Origin: Acorus gramineus
Taxonomy: Eukaryota; Streptophyta; Magnoliopsida; Acorales; Acoraceae
Direction: 5' to 3'
DNA: 64,000 nucleotides
Assembly (NCBI GenBank): GCA_030737835.1
Contig: CM060848.1
Location: 7,462,063 to 7,526,062 of the forward strand
Shown: positions 36,192 through 48,399 of the stretch, piece by piece
Layout: each line of letters opens with the position of its first letter
Position numbering within the stretch: the first letter of the stretch is position 1
Made by a program: the position numbers and the translations under genes
The notes under the pieces: model-generated
Told to the model about the DNA's origin: nothing
Databases searched by the model: none
Seen by the model: the letters and a program-made list of their open reading frames with translations, nothing else

Positions 36192-36361
36192 AGTCTTTTA
36201 GCTTCCGCTATTGGTGTATATATCATGTCAGCCCTGCTTTTGTTGTCTTTGTTCATCATTTTAGCTGTTGTGTGAGTATGTTATTGAACTCCTGTTATAC
36301 TGATATCATATAAACACTTGCCGCATCCTGGGGTCGGCCGGCCCTGGGGCGTGACACATAT

Positions 36362-36724
36362 AACCCCCTGTAATCACCCATCTGTATCCATAAAACCCCC
36401 TCCATCTGCCTCCCGTCCATCTGTTTAACGGGATAGAGGGTTATATGGATTTATGACAGATTACAGGGGGTTATATGGATTTTTCTCATTTTTTTAAATT
36501 TTCTTTACGTGTGGTTTAAAAATTGGTCTGTTTAACATTTAGTTTTGAATTTTTTTTTCAAGATACCACGTACCTTTAATTTTAATAAAAGAAAAATGGT
36601 TATTCATATTATAAATACATACAAGATCACCCACCAAAGAGATAGAAATAAAAGAAAATAAATTTTGTAACAAAAAATGTGTAACATCAACTTACAAATT
36701 TTAAAAAATGTGAATATATCAAGG
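36362..36724. other. AT-rich DNA with the right MITE end
   Basis: After the MITE end at 36485 about 240 bases of AT-rich sequence follow, with no gene, up to the truncated edge of LTR B4. Confidence 0.6.
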
Positions 36725-38189
36725 GGGGGTTGGATCAAACCACTCACAGATACCTGTATCGTCGCACGTCCGGTCTACGAGATCTGCAAAACACAACCAA
36801 TGATCCACAATTAAAATATGGAACCTCCTATCACACATATAAGCCTACTTCATGAAAGCCCTAACCCCTGATACTTCCATATTATCACCCAAGACACATG
36901 CAAACAACTCCTTGACACTCAACCAAGCAAAACTGCCAAACCTGCTGCAACCAGCCCTACTAATTGGTCTCCACAGCACCCAATACACTTCCAAAAATTA
37001 TGAAATAAATCATGCACATTCTCTGATATGCTGGGATCATAATCCATGAGACATTAGAACCTAATTTTGCCTCTACAAGCCCGAAACAAATTATTTCCAG
37101 AAGCAGTACAATTCCTACGCGAATCTGGACAGGCCATGCAAAACTGGTTCTAACTTACACCACAGATATCATAATGACCCCAAATTTCATATATAACAAC
37201 TAGACACATAGATGATCATATCATATGAGACATAATCCTAAAAATGTGCCTCTAAATACTAGATTCACTGAGATCTTTAAAATGCAGAGTGCTGCCTTAC
37301 CAAAACAGGGGGAGGGAAATGGGGAGATGCGGGGTTCTCGACACACCCACGACCACCTCAACCACCACCACTACCACCGCCTCATCAGCATCTCCTCAAG
37401 CCCTTCATGGCAGAAAACAGGGTGCAAAGGGGGCATGAGAAGGGAATAGAGAGAAGAGAAACAACAACAACAACCACAACAACAACAACACAATACTCAC
37501 CCTTTCTCACTCTTTCTTGTGCTTCTTCTTCATCTTTTCCTCCATTAACAACACACACACAACCAAAAAAAAAAACAGAGAGGGAGAGGGAGACGAGAGT
37601 GAGAGAGAGTGAGAGGTTTCCACACAAAGGGGGCCTTAAATGGAAATAAAGTGAGTTGGTGGGGGGAACAAGACCAAATCGTCCCTGACCAGAAATTCTG
37701 GACGGGCTTCACTAGAACAGCCATAACTTCCACGATATAGCTCCGAATTGCACAATTCAAAATCCTTTGGAAAGCAAAGAAGTTTATCTACAACTTTCAT
37801 GTTTATGCCAAGATCAAATAATCCCTCCGGCTATTCCGAAATGAGAGCTAAACATTGAACAGGGCTGCTACCAGAATTTTTCATCCCCGGAGTATACTTG
37901 GAAAAATACCCATAACTTTTACTACATGCATCCAGTTGATCTAATTCCACTTTTGTACGAAAGCTAACTCAAAACTGAGCATCTCATGATAAAATATTAT
38001 TTAAACCTCTTCATCTTGGATTTTAACAAAATTAAATCCAAATACCAAATCAGAAATAAATAACTTCTAGGAGAAAAATTATGTAGCCAAATTTTCAATC
38101 AGAGCGCTCCGACTCCTGCAGGTGGCTAAAAGCAAAAATTTTAGTGACTCTGATAAAAAAATAAGGTTCCAAATGACATAGGCATAATA
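36725..38189 (-). mobile_element. Truncated 3' LTR (B4) of the chromovirus
   Basis: Minus orientation; its outer (TG) end at 38189 abuts the polypurine tract. Only the first ~1.47 kb of the LTR remains, and the edge at 36725 falls just past the microexon (36748-36783) in a C/G-run. It is nearly identical to 45960-47425 of the partner LTR, apart from scattered substitutions and small indels. Confidence 0.85.
36748..36783 (-). other. Predicted 36-nt microexon, LTR B4
   Basis: Minus strand: TTTTGCAG, 36 nt, GTGAGTGG. Confidence 0.45.
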
Positions 38190-38202
38190 TTCTCCCCCCC
38201 CT
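38190..38202 (-). other. Polypurine tract of the chromovirus
   Basis: The minus strand reads AGGGGGGGGAGAA directly before the LTR, the position needed for priming plus-strand DNA synthesis. The preceding codons (KFRGLNLLGGE-like) match the usual end of chromovirus pol. Confidence 0.8.
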
Positions 38203-40907
38203 AGTAAATTTAGTCCTCGAAATTTAAGGAAACCCAAAGGGAAGACCGAATATAATAAGTATCACGCATAGACCTTTTGCTCCCAAGTGGTCTATGCACC
38301 AGACTGGCACTACCGACACACTGTAATCAAAGAAATGGTCTTAGCGTGGAGCCACTTCTCATGCTGGTCCTTGACCTCGATCCACTGCTCCACGAACGAC
38401 AAATCCAGCTCGAGGATGAGGCGGTCGAACAGAATGACATGAGCAAGATCGTGGACATAACGCCTCAGCCATGAGACAAGGACGACGTCGTGGGCAAGAG
38501 CTAGCTGTGGGGGAAAGGCTACATGACAAGCCACCTCCCCAATCCACTCAATGACGAGAAACAGTCCCATTGAAGAGCCAACTCAGCTTGCCCCAAACGT
38601 CGAAACAGAGGATGCCCTTAAACTGGGACACCTTCAGGAAAACATGGTCGCCAAACCCGAAGGTAAGCTCCTGGCGACGATGACCTGCGTAGCCCTTCTG
38701 TCGGTTCTGGGAGGTGCGGATGCACACATGAACCAACCTGGCCACTACAAGGTCAAATAAATAACTTGTGGCCCCTCCAACTGGCGCTCCTCAACCATCC
38801 CAACACAAGGGAGGTATAAAACTACGCCTGTAGAGTGCCTTTTTCAGGTCCATCTGGATGCTCGAATGGCAGTCGTCTTGCAGGCGTACCCCAACAAATG
38901 GGTGATGCCTCTCCAACTACCCCTCAGTCGAGCACGCAGGCACTTAGCATGTCCTCCAAGGTCTGAATCGTCCTCTTTGTCTGGCTGTCCATCGGCGATG
39001 AAACGCTATACTTAAATGGAGGCTCGCGCCAAAGCCTGCCAAGGCTGCGCCACAACCTCAAAGTAACCCTCACGTCTCAACCAAAAATAGCGCCGACCGG
39101 AGTGCCATGAAGACGAACAATCGCGAAGGTGGAAACCCACGTCAAGGAGTCCAGAGACTCAATCAGTCGGAAAGTGCGGACTTAGTCAGTCGGTCATTGA
39201 TCACCTAGACGGCGTCGAGACCCGAACGTGACTTTAGCGAGTCCTCAACAATCCCTGATAACCCTCTCCCACGTTCACTGAGGAATCTCGATGGACTGAC
39301 GCTTTCCACTCAATGATGATTCTCGAACTTTGCCTGAGGGCATGCCATCCTGGGGAAACAAGGTCACCCATATCACCTTTTCATCGCACCACTAGCAATC
39401 TCAATGAAGACTACCCCAAAGTAGTCCACGGAAGCCCAATAAAACTTTTCAGATCCACGAAGGCATCCGGCGCATTCGTCAACCCTGACAGCAGTACTTA
39501 AAACTCGTAGTGCCTGAAACGGTCACGAAAGGCCATCTACAGGATGTCCAACTCCCGGATCTCTAACTTGTGGTACCCTTGTGTAAAGATCGATCTAACA
39601 GCAGACACCCGCTCCTAGAGCTGGTCAAATAGATCATCAATTCACAGCAAGGGGTACCTGATCTTCAACCCTTACGGGAAGATCAAAACAACACCTCGAA
39701 CAATTAAGTCCAGATTCTGCTCCTCGAGCATGGCTGGCGCTCATGATGACACTTACACGCTTGGTAAGCCACTCAACCGCACTTAATCCACAAGACACGC
39801 AATAAGGGGTCGTTGAACCTCGACAATGCCTATGCGACGTCATCTATCTGATAAGGCGGTTGAGTCCCATCACGAACGCTAGCATCGCGTCTCCTCGTTT
39901 ACGACCCATGTGGGGGCAAAACGCGACAGTATCGCGAACTGTGCTTCACATGCCGCCAGAGATAGGTCGCTCAACTATAACCATTGGAACTCCAGCATCC
40001 TGCACTCAATGGGCAGATTCATCACGGGGAGTCCATGCTCTCGACATCATCCAGTAGCACTCTCCCGGTGTGGCCTCTACCTGGTAGCCTCCCAAGCTCA
40101 CTATCTCTGCCATATGGGGGCACCAACAAGAATAGTATCTGGGAGCACTTCACAAGGCTCTGGCCTCAACCGGGCAGCTACAACGCACAATGATATATCG
40201 AAGCGACTCCAGATGCCACTATGGAACCCTGTCCACAAGCGATCGCCCACCAAGCTGCAATAGGATGCACCCAATCCCGATCGTATGCATCACCACTCGC
40301 TACAGCACCTTCCAAGTGAGAGGAAAAATCAATCATCAATTAGATGCTTCAAAGGTATTCCTTGACTGGGAAAAGAACCTTGGGAGGGCACCATGAGGTC
40401 CCGATATAGGATATCCCGACAACCAAACAAGGAACACGGAGTACCCTAGCCCGAGTCTCAACGATGACCCCGCAAGGCCCCTTAATCCTGAGTAGGAAGG
40501 CTGGAAGAAGACATCACCCCTTAATGAGCAATATGCCACATCCTCAAAACTTGAAACTGGCGCCGCACGCGAACTCCATGGTTACCAGCAATACCGATGC
40601 ACGGGAAAGAAGCTCCATTATCGAGACGCAATCCATACCTTAGAAATTTCAACCAATTCATCACTATCATACTACTAGGCTGGAATCTCCTACCCAAGCC
40701 TTAATCCCACAACAAGGGATCCAACAACTGACCCTAATCAGTCGACCCAGTCGACAACTTAAGGGTGGGTCCAGGGGGGTCACGTCCACGTCAACGGATG
40801 CGAGGAGGCATGTCAGCAACCTAAGATAACTTCTAAAACAAGAGTACTCAGATGACAATCCTATGACTCATCATCTATACGACTAGACTTAGGCTCTGAC
40901 AGGACCA
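38203..40907 (-). pseudogene. Decayed gag-pol of a Tekay/Del-type chromovirus
   Basis: Read on the minus strand with many stops and frameshifts. At about 39400-39600 there is reverse transcriptase (KIDLHKGYHKLEIRE, then YEF, then GLTNAPDAF). At about 38760-38860 the integrase tail (ALYRRSFIPPLCWD, in intact elements ALYGRRCRSPLCWDE). At 38548-38745 the integrase C-terminus (RQKGYAGHRRQELTFGFGDHVFLKVS). At 38310-38570 RRYVHDLAHVI and a chromodomain-like end (HEKW...TWEQ). Only 2.7 kb remains of an expected ~4.5-5 kb, so gag and protease are largely gone. The product cannot be functional. A cassette from LTR A lies within it (40368-40485). Confidence 0.85.
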
Positions 40908-40920
40908 GGCTCTGATACCA
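40908..40920 (-). other. Primer binding site (initiator Met tRNA type)
   Basis: The minus strand reads TGGTATCAGAGCC, five bases inside the LTR end. This is the complement of the initiator-methionine tRNA 3' end that many plant retrotransposons use to prime minus-strand synthesis. It fixes LTR orientation: families A and B begin TGTTA and end GTGACA. Confidence 0.92.
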
Positions 40921-41224
40921 ACTTTTGTCACGCCCCAGGGCGGCCGTCCCCGAGATGTGGCAATAATGAAATATCAGCTATCAAGTACAAGAGGTCAATA
41001 ATGACTCCAATAAACAATACACAAGCTGGCAAACCAATGATAACTGATAACTCAACTGAAAAGCGGAAGCATAAGATATCAACAATGTCTGTAAACCAAA
41101 AACATTATTACAGACTCGAATACACAATCACTGTCCTGTGAGAGCCAAGTCTAGTCCAAATAAAATACAACCTGTGCCACATGCACGATTTACAATACAT
41201 AAAATGACTCTAGGACTGCTGAAA

Positions 41225-44200
41225 CATCGCACATGCAAGAACTACATGCACGATAACCTATCAAATAATTATAGGGATACTCCCTAACATGGATTTACCT
41301 CAAAATAAATCATACAATATGCATACATGGCCATTAATCACATAAGCACACAAGGCCTAACTTAAGTATGCGTTGGATATCACCAACTTAAATGGGGAGG
41401 GTCAAGCGCGATCTCGCGCACTAACAGGTGCATGCCAATATTCCAAACGAACCTGAGTCGAGTAGGAAATCGCATCTACTTACTCAGTTCGTACAAAGGG
41501 AGAGGGCGAGAGAGAGAGCTCATCATCTCTTGAAGTTGGTCATAGCTTTGCCCCACTATCATGGGCGCAAAACTACACCACGCCCTCGAGTCTTATCGCA
41601 AGGGAATATTAGGCGTGTGCCCATTATTAACCCAGACTTAATCATGCTGGATATTCCAATTAATATGGTAGGAGTAGTATTACAATACTACCTAAGGCAT
41701 GCCATATTCTATACATCCATACACATTACAGAATACATGCCCATACTAGAGGGGCGCATGCGATACAATCATTCACACATGGATACAATACATGCAATAT
41801 AAGCCTAGCATGCAAGATATCTAACATATTATAGTTTAAGCATGGCCTAAAAAATCGAAAGAACGCTCCACGCCCATAAGACCACGCCACAAGGAAGCTC
41901 CAGCTCCACGCCCAACACTGCCCCTGAAAAGAAACAGTATGCGAGGGGTGAGCTACAAGCTCAGTGAGTGGCTGGAAACCAATCACCATTACAACAGTTT
42001 AATACTAAAGCAATTTCCTTTCAAGGAAAACATGGGTAGAAACCCAATAGACAACAAGGTCACGTGGCGGCGTGACCAACCTCACCCTCACCCTCACTCC
42101 CAGAGGAAGACTCTTGGGACTTTTGGGGAGAGACCATACCGTTGGTCGAAGAGACGCGGAATTACTGGTCCACACAACACTACTGGATCACCAACCTCAC
42201 CCTCACCCTCACTCCCGGAGGGAGACTCTTGGGACTCTCGGGGAGAGACAATACCGTTGGTCGAAGAGACCCGGGATTACTGGTCTACACAACACTATTG
42301 GATCATCTACATCGAGATAACTGCCCAACGTTGTCTTTGAACATCGATACGCAACCGGACCCAACAATTATGGGAACGGATGAACAACGAATGGGTCACG
42401 CGGCGACGTGTCTTCACCTCATCCTCACCCTCACCCTTTAGAGGTGACATAGGACTTTTGGAGAGATTAGACTCCTCTACACCCTTGGTCCACCGGTAGC
42501 CCTTTCCCCGGGTAGCCTCTACCTGGTATACTCCCACGATCAGTACGCTTCCGAACGCATCGGTGGTACCTACGGATGGGAGCCCTTTGTCAGGACAGCT
42601 TTTCCAACACCGGGAAGTTCCTACATCGGATCCAACGAAGGGGAGAACGATTCCACGCTCGCAATATCATTTGTTAGCCCTCTCCCGGGTAGCCTCTACC
42701 TGGTATACCCCCATGATTAGTACATCTTGCCGCATGCATCGATAGTACCTACAGGTGGGGGCCCTTTGTCAGGACAGCTACAACCTGGGCCGCTTCAACA
42801 CGGACGACATTGGGAGGAAACACTCCATGTTCGCAAAGCGAACCCAATGGAAAAACAACTACTCTCGATAATCACATATCGATGATATCGAATACTATTG
42901 TACTCCCACACGGTGGCGTCGCTTGGACACAAGGGGGGGTTGCCTCTGCTCTCACGCAGAAATAATCCCAAGGCACATAACCCAACAGGCGGTTCATATA
43001 CACGCCTCGCACGGGTAGGCCTAGCTTAATGCCACAACTACCGGCTTAACAAAACCGATAAGATAATGAATTCTCCTGAATTCCAAACGAGTGCATCGCT
43101 CGGATGCACGGGGGCGATTACATCGCTAGCGCTCTGACTAATAAGGTACAACCCAACAACGGGTCATACCCACACCTATTGCAGATAGGCCTAATCAGTT
43201 TTAATATGCGCATATATATATCCAGGAGAAATATATCTAGTTATGTACATGAACTACATGCACGATAACCTATCAAATAATTATAGGGATATTCCCTAAC
43301 ATGGATTTACATCATAATAAATCATACAACATGCATACATGGCCATTAATCACATAAGCACACAAGGCCTAACTTAAGTATGCATTGGATATCACCAACT
43401 TAAATGGGGAGGGTCAAGCGCGATCTCGCGCACTAACAGGTGCATGCCAATATTCCAAACGAACCTGAGTCGAGTAAGAAATCGCATCTACTTACTCAGT
43501 TCGTACAAAGGGAGAGGGAGAGAGAGAGCTCATCATCTCTTGAAGTTGGTCATAGCTTTGCCCCACTATCATGGGCGCAAAACTACACCACGCCCTCGAG
43601 TCTTATCGCAAGGGAATATTAGGCGTGTGCCCATTATTAACCCAGACTTAATCATGCTGGATATTCCAATTAATATGGTAGGAGTAGTATTACAATACTA
43701 CCTAAGGCATGTCATATTCTATACATCCATACACATTACAGAATACATGCCCATACTAGAGGGGCGCATGCGATACAATCATTCACACATGGATACAATA
43801 CATGCAATATAAGCCTAGCATGCAAGATATCTAACATATTATAGTTTAAGCATGGCCTAAAAAATCGAAAGAACGCTCCACGCCCAGAAGACCACGCCAC
43901 AAGGAAGCTCCAGCTCCACACCCAACACTGCCCCTGAAAAGAAACAGTATGCGAGGGGTGAGCTGCAAGCTCAATAAGTGGCTGGAAACCAATCACCATT
44001 ACAACAGTTCAATACTAAAGCAATTTCCTTTCAAGGAAAACATGGGTAGAAACCCAATGGACAACAAGGTCACGTGCCGGCGCGACCAACCTCACCCTCA
44101 CCCTCACCCTCACTCCCAGAGGAAGACTCTTGGGACTTTTGGGGAGAGACCATACCGTTGGTCGAAGAGACGCGGAATTACTGGTCCACACAACACTACT

Positions 44201-45875
44201 GGATCACCAACCTCACCCTCACCCTCACTCCCGGAGGGAGACTCTTGGGACTCTTGGGGAGAGACCATACCGTTGGTCGAAGAGACCCAGGATTACTAGT
44301 CTACACAACACTATTGGATCATCTACATCGAGATAACTGCCCAACGATGTCTTTGAACATCGATACGCAACCGGACCCAACAATTATGGGAACAGACAAA
44401 CAACGAATGGGTCACGCGGCGACGTGTCTTCACCTCATCCTCACCCTCACCCTTTAGAGGTGACATAGGACTTTTGGAGAGATTAGAGTCCTCTACACCC
44501 TTGGTCCACCGGTAGCCCTTTCCCCGGGTAGCCTCTACCTGGTATACTCCCACGATCAGTATGCTTCCGAACGCATCGGTGGTACCTACGGATGGGAGCC
44601 TCTGTCAGGACAACTTTTCCAACACCGGGGAGTTCCTACATCGGATCCAACGAGGGGGAGAACGATTCCACGCTCGCAATATCATTCGTTAGCCCTCTCC
44701 CAAGTAGCATCTCCTGGTATACCCCCATGATCAGTACATCTTGCCGTATGCATCGATAATACCTACAGGTGGGGGCCCTCTATCAGGACAGCTACAACCT
44801 GGGCCGCTTCAACACGGACGACATTGGGAGGAAACACTCCATGTTCGCAAAGCGAACCCAATGGAAAAACAACTACTCTCGATAATCACATATCGATGAT
44901 ATCAAATACTATTGTACTCCCACACGGTGGCGTCGCTTGGACACAAGGGGGGGGGTTGCCTCTGCTCTCACGCAGAAATAATCCCAAGGCACATAACCCA
45001 ACAGGCGGTTCATATACACGCCTCGCACGGGTAGGCCTAGCTTAATGCCACAACTACCGGCTTAACAAAACCGATAAGATAATGAATTCTCCTGAATTCC
45101 AAACGAGTGCATCGCTCGGATGCACGGGGGCGATTACATCGCTAGCGCTCTAACTAATAAGGTACAACCCGACAACGGGTCATACCCACGCCTATTTCAG
45201 ATAGGCCTAATCAGTTTTAACATGCGCATATATATATCCAGGAGAAATATATCTAGTTATGTACATGAACTACATGCACGATAACCTATCAAATAATTAT
45301 AGGGATACTCCCTAACATGGATTTACATCATAATAAATCATACAACATGCATACATGGCCATTAATCACATAAGCACACAAGGCCTAACTTAAGTATGCG
45401 TTGGATATCACCAACTTAAATGGGGAGGGTCAAGCGCGATCTCGCGCACTAACAGGTGCATGCCAATATTCCAAACGAACCTGAGTCGAGTAGGAAATCG
45501 CATCTACTTACTCAGTTCGTACAAAGGGAGAGGGCGAGAGAGAGAGCTCATCATCTCTTGAAGTTGGTCATAGCTTTGCCCCACTATCATGGGCGCAAAA
45601 CTACACCACGCCCTCGAGTCTTATCGCAAGGGAATATTAGGCGTGTGCCCATTATTAACCCAGACTTAATCATGCTGGATATTCCAATTAATATGGTAGG
45701 AGTAGTATTACAATACTACCTAAGGCATGCCATATTCTATACATCCATACACATTACAGAATACATGCCCATACTAGAGGGGCGCATGCGATACAATCAT
45801 TCACACATGGATACAATACATGCAATATAAGCCTAGCATGCAAGATATCTAACATATTATAGTTTAAGCATGGCC
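41225..45875 (-). repeat. Tandem ~2.0-kb segment, two full units and one partial
   Basis: Homologous landmarks repeat at 41428, 43440 and 45456, and at 41939 and 43949. The units differ by few substitutions, so the expansion is recent. Shared junctions show that one primary rearrangement was then amplified, most simply by unequal exchange. Confidence 0.9.
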
Positions 45876-45986
45876 ATACTACTTATCTACGCAAGTAGTA
45901 TAGCTAAGATGCCCCATCGATGCGCAACGCACGACTACGCGCGTCGAGCACATCTCGAGGGGGGGGGATTGGATCAAACCACTCAC

Positions 45987-46022
45987 AGATACCCGGATCG
46001 TCGCGCGTCCGGTCTACGAGAT
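45987..46022 (-). other. Predicted 36-nt microexon, LTR B5
   Basis: Minus strand: TTTTGCAG, 36 nt, GTGAGTGG. In-frame reading L-V-D-R-T-R-D-D-P-G-I plus one base. Confidence 0.5.
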
Positions 46023-47425
46023 CTGCAAAACACAACCAATGATCCACAATTAAAATATGGAACCTCCTATCACACATATAAGCCTACTTCATGAAGGCCC
46101 TAACCCCTGATACTTCCATATTATCACCCAAGACACATGCAAACAACTCCTTGACACTCAACCAAGCAAAACTGCCAAACCTGCTGCAACCAGCCCTACT
46201 AATTGGTCTCCAAAGCACCCAATACACTTCCAAAAATTATGAATTAAATCATGCACATTCTTTGATATGCTGGGATCATAATCCATGAAGACATTAGAAC
46301 CTAATTTTGCCTCTACAAGCCCGAAACAAATTATTTCCAGAAGCAGGACAATTCCTACGCGAATCTGAACAGGCCATGCAAAACTGGTTCTAACTTACAT
46401 CACAGATATCATAATGATCCCAAATTTCATATATAACAACTAGACATATAGATGATCATATCATATGAGACATAATCCTAAAAATGTGCCTCTAAATACT
46501 AGATTCACTGAGATCTTTAAAATGCAGAGTGCTGCCTTACCAAAACAGGGGGAGGGAAATGGGGAGATGCGGGGTTCTCGACACACCCACGACCACCTCA
46601 ACCACCACCACCACTACCACCGCCTCATCAGCATCTCCTCAAGCCCTTCATGGCAGAAAACAGGGTGCAAAGGGGGCATGAGAAGAGGATAGAGAGAAGA
46701 GAAACAACAACCACAACAACAACAACAACACAATACTCACCCTTTCTCACTCTTTCTTGTGCTTCTTCTTCATCTTTTCCTCCATTAACAACACACACAA
46801 CAAAAAAAAAAACAGAGAGGGAGAGGGAGACGAGAGTGAGAGAGAGTGAGAGGTTTCCACACAAAGGGGGCCTTAAATGGAAATAAAGTGAGTTGGTGGG
46901 GGGAACAAGACCAAATCGTCCCTGACCAGAAATTCTGGACGGGCTTCACTAGAACAGCCATAACTTCCACGATATAGCTCCGAATTGCACAATTCAAATC
47001 CTTTGGAAAGCCAAGAAGATTATCTACAACTTTCATGTTTATGCCAAGATCAAATAATCCCTCCAGCTATTCCGAAATGAGAGCTAAACATTGAACAGGG
47101 CTGCTGCCAGAATTTTTCATCCCCGGGGTATACTTGGAAAAATACCCATAACTTTTACTACATGAATCCAGTTGATCTAATTCTACTTTTGTACGAAAGC
47201 TAACTCAAAACTGAGCATCTCATGATAAAATCATATTTAAACCTCTTCATCTTGGATTTTAACAAAATTAAATCCAAATACCAAATCGGAAATAAATAAC
47301 TTCTAGGAGAAAAATTATGTAGCCAAATTTTCAATCAGAGCGCTCCAACTCCTACAGGTGGCTAAAAGCCAAAATTTTAGCGACTCCGATCGAAAAATAA
47401 TGCTCCAAATGACACAGGCATAACA

Positions 47426-48399
47426 ATGCGTGCTTTGATAATTGCATGATTCATGGGTGATGAATATTACAAAGTATGATGGGACAAGTTTGTTACAGGT
47501 TTTGAATGGTGTAAAGTTGTCCTATTTTGGTTTAAAATATTTGGTTATGACTTTTGGTTGTGACATGTGGTTATTTTGTGATGTATGTGGAATTGTTTGT
47601 TAACTAGTTATATGACATGATAGATGGGTATATGCTAAGTGATATTTTGTATATGCCTTCTGTGAGTATTTGTATTTGTTGATTTCTTATACGAAAATGT
47701 ATGTTTTCTGATATGCTTTGTTATTGACTGATTGTACAGGAATGTGTTTGGTTGGATTGTTATATGCTAAGGAAGATAGGTATATGCTTAGCAGTATTTT
47801 GTATATGGCCCATGTGACTATTTTGTATTGGATGATGTAATAAAATTAGTTCATTCCTGAAAACTGGTGCACTACCAAAACCAATGTCTCACGTTAGGGA
47901 GACCAGGGGACCGACAACAAGAAGTGGGCTACAGTTGCAACATCAGCAACTAAAAAACGGTTCCTCCTATACGACTCCCTCCGCAAGAAGGATCACAATG
48001 CTTAGGCAATGATGGCTATAAAGTTATTGCAGAAGACGGTGCTAGAGGAAACTGTGGAGTGACCCCTCGTTCTTGATGCCTTTGCTCTGCAACAGTTTGG
48101 TGGGCAAGACTGTGGTGTCTTCATCTGCCATTGGATTGCTTGAAGAATGCTTGATATTCGTTGTTATTTTAACACCAAAGATGATATGGCTTATATGCAT
48201 GCTATGATTACCGTTGGATTTATGGGTGATAAATTTTGTAAAGTTTGAATAAGTAAATAGTATTGTTTTGACTGATGTATATTATTCCATGTTTTGACTG
48301 TCAAATAAATTGGTATTGTTTGGCTAGAAATTTTGATTATGATTTTTGGTTGTGTGGTGTGATTATTTTGTTATAAAATATGTCTTTTGTGATTAATTG
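47426..48399. other. MULE interior between two LTR insertions
   Basis: AT-rich, with related stretches near 47446 and 48220 (GGATTTATGGGTGATAAAT type). Contains the Ulp1-like relic described separately. Confidence 0.5.
47955..48190 (+). pseudogene. Ulp1-type SUMO protease (C48) fragment
   Basis: Conceptual translation includes FLLYDSLRKKD, then FALQQFGGQDCGVFICHWIA, then RMLDIRC, with stops between. The Q-x-G-x-D-C-G-V-F block is the catalytic Cys region of Ulp1-like cysteine peptidases. In plants such domains are often carried by Mutator-like (KI-MULE) and CACTA elements, which fits the transposase scrap on the other side of LTR B6. Only the C-terminal part of the domain is present and it is broken. 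Confidence 0.7.

Larger units (their letters stand above)
33203..36356 (+). mobile_element. Solo LTR, family A copy A3
   Basis: CATAT is duplicated at 33198-33202 and 36357-36361. The right end is GGGGCGTGACA; the left terminal TG has decayed to TA (TATTATATATG). Length 3,154 bp. It has a TATA-like TATATATTAA at 33621, a pyrimidine-rich leader, donor GTAAGG at 33957, a CpG-rich core (about 34130-34700), a microexon, an acceptor at 35958 and a conserved stop. No internal region or second LTR. Confidence 0.92.
33132..36485. mobile_element. Small MITE split by LTR A3
   Basis: AAAAATCCATATAACCCC near 33133 is mirrored by GGGGTTATATGGATTTTT near 36467-36484. Without the LTR and one CATAT copy the element is only about 200 bp, with further copies of the CCATATAACCC motif inside. 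Target duplication not clear. Confidence 0.65.
40926..47425 (-). mobile_element. 5' LTR (B5) of the chromovirus, expanded to 6.5 kb
   Basis: Ends GTGACA next to the primer site and starts TGTTATGCCTGTGTC at 47425. Two identical junctions (GCATGGCC joined to TAAAAAATCG at 41847 and 43857) bound tandem units of about 2.01 and 2.02 kb, plus a partial third unit (41225-41847) that is fused to the LTR end by a deletion. A normal B LTR is about 3.8 kb. Microexon at 45987-46022. It lacks the CpG-rich core. Confidence 0.88.
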
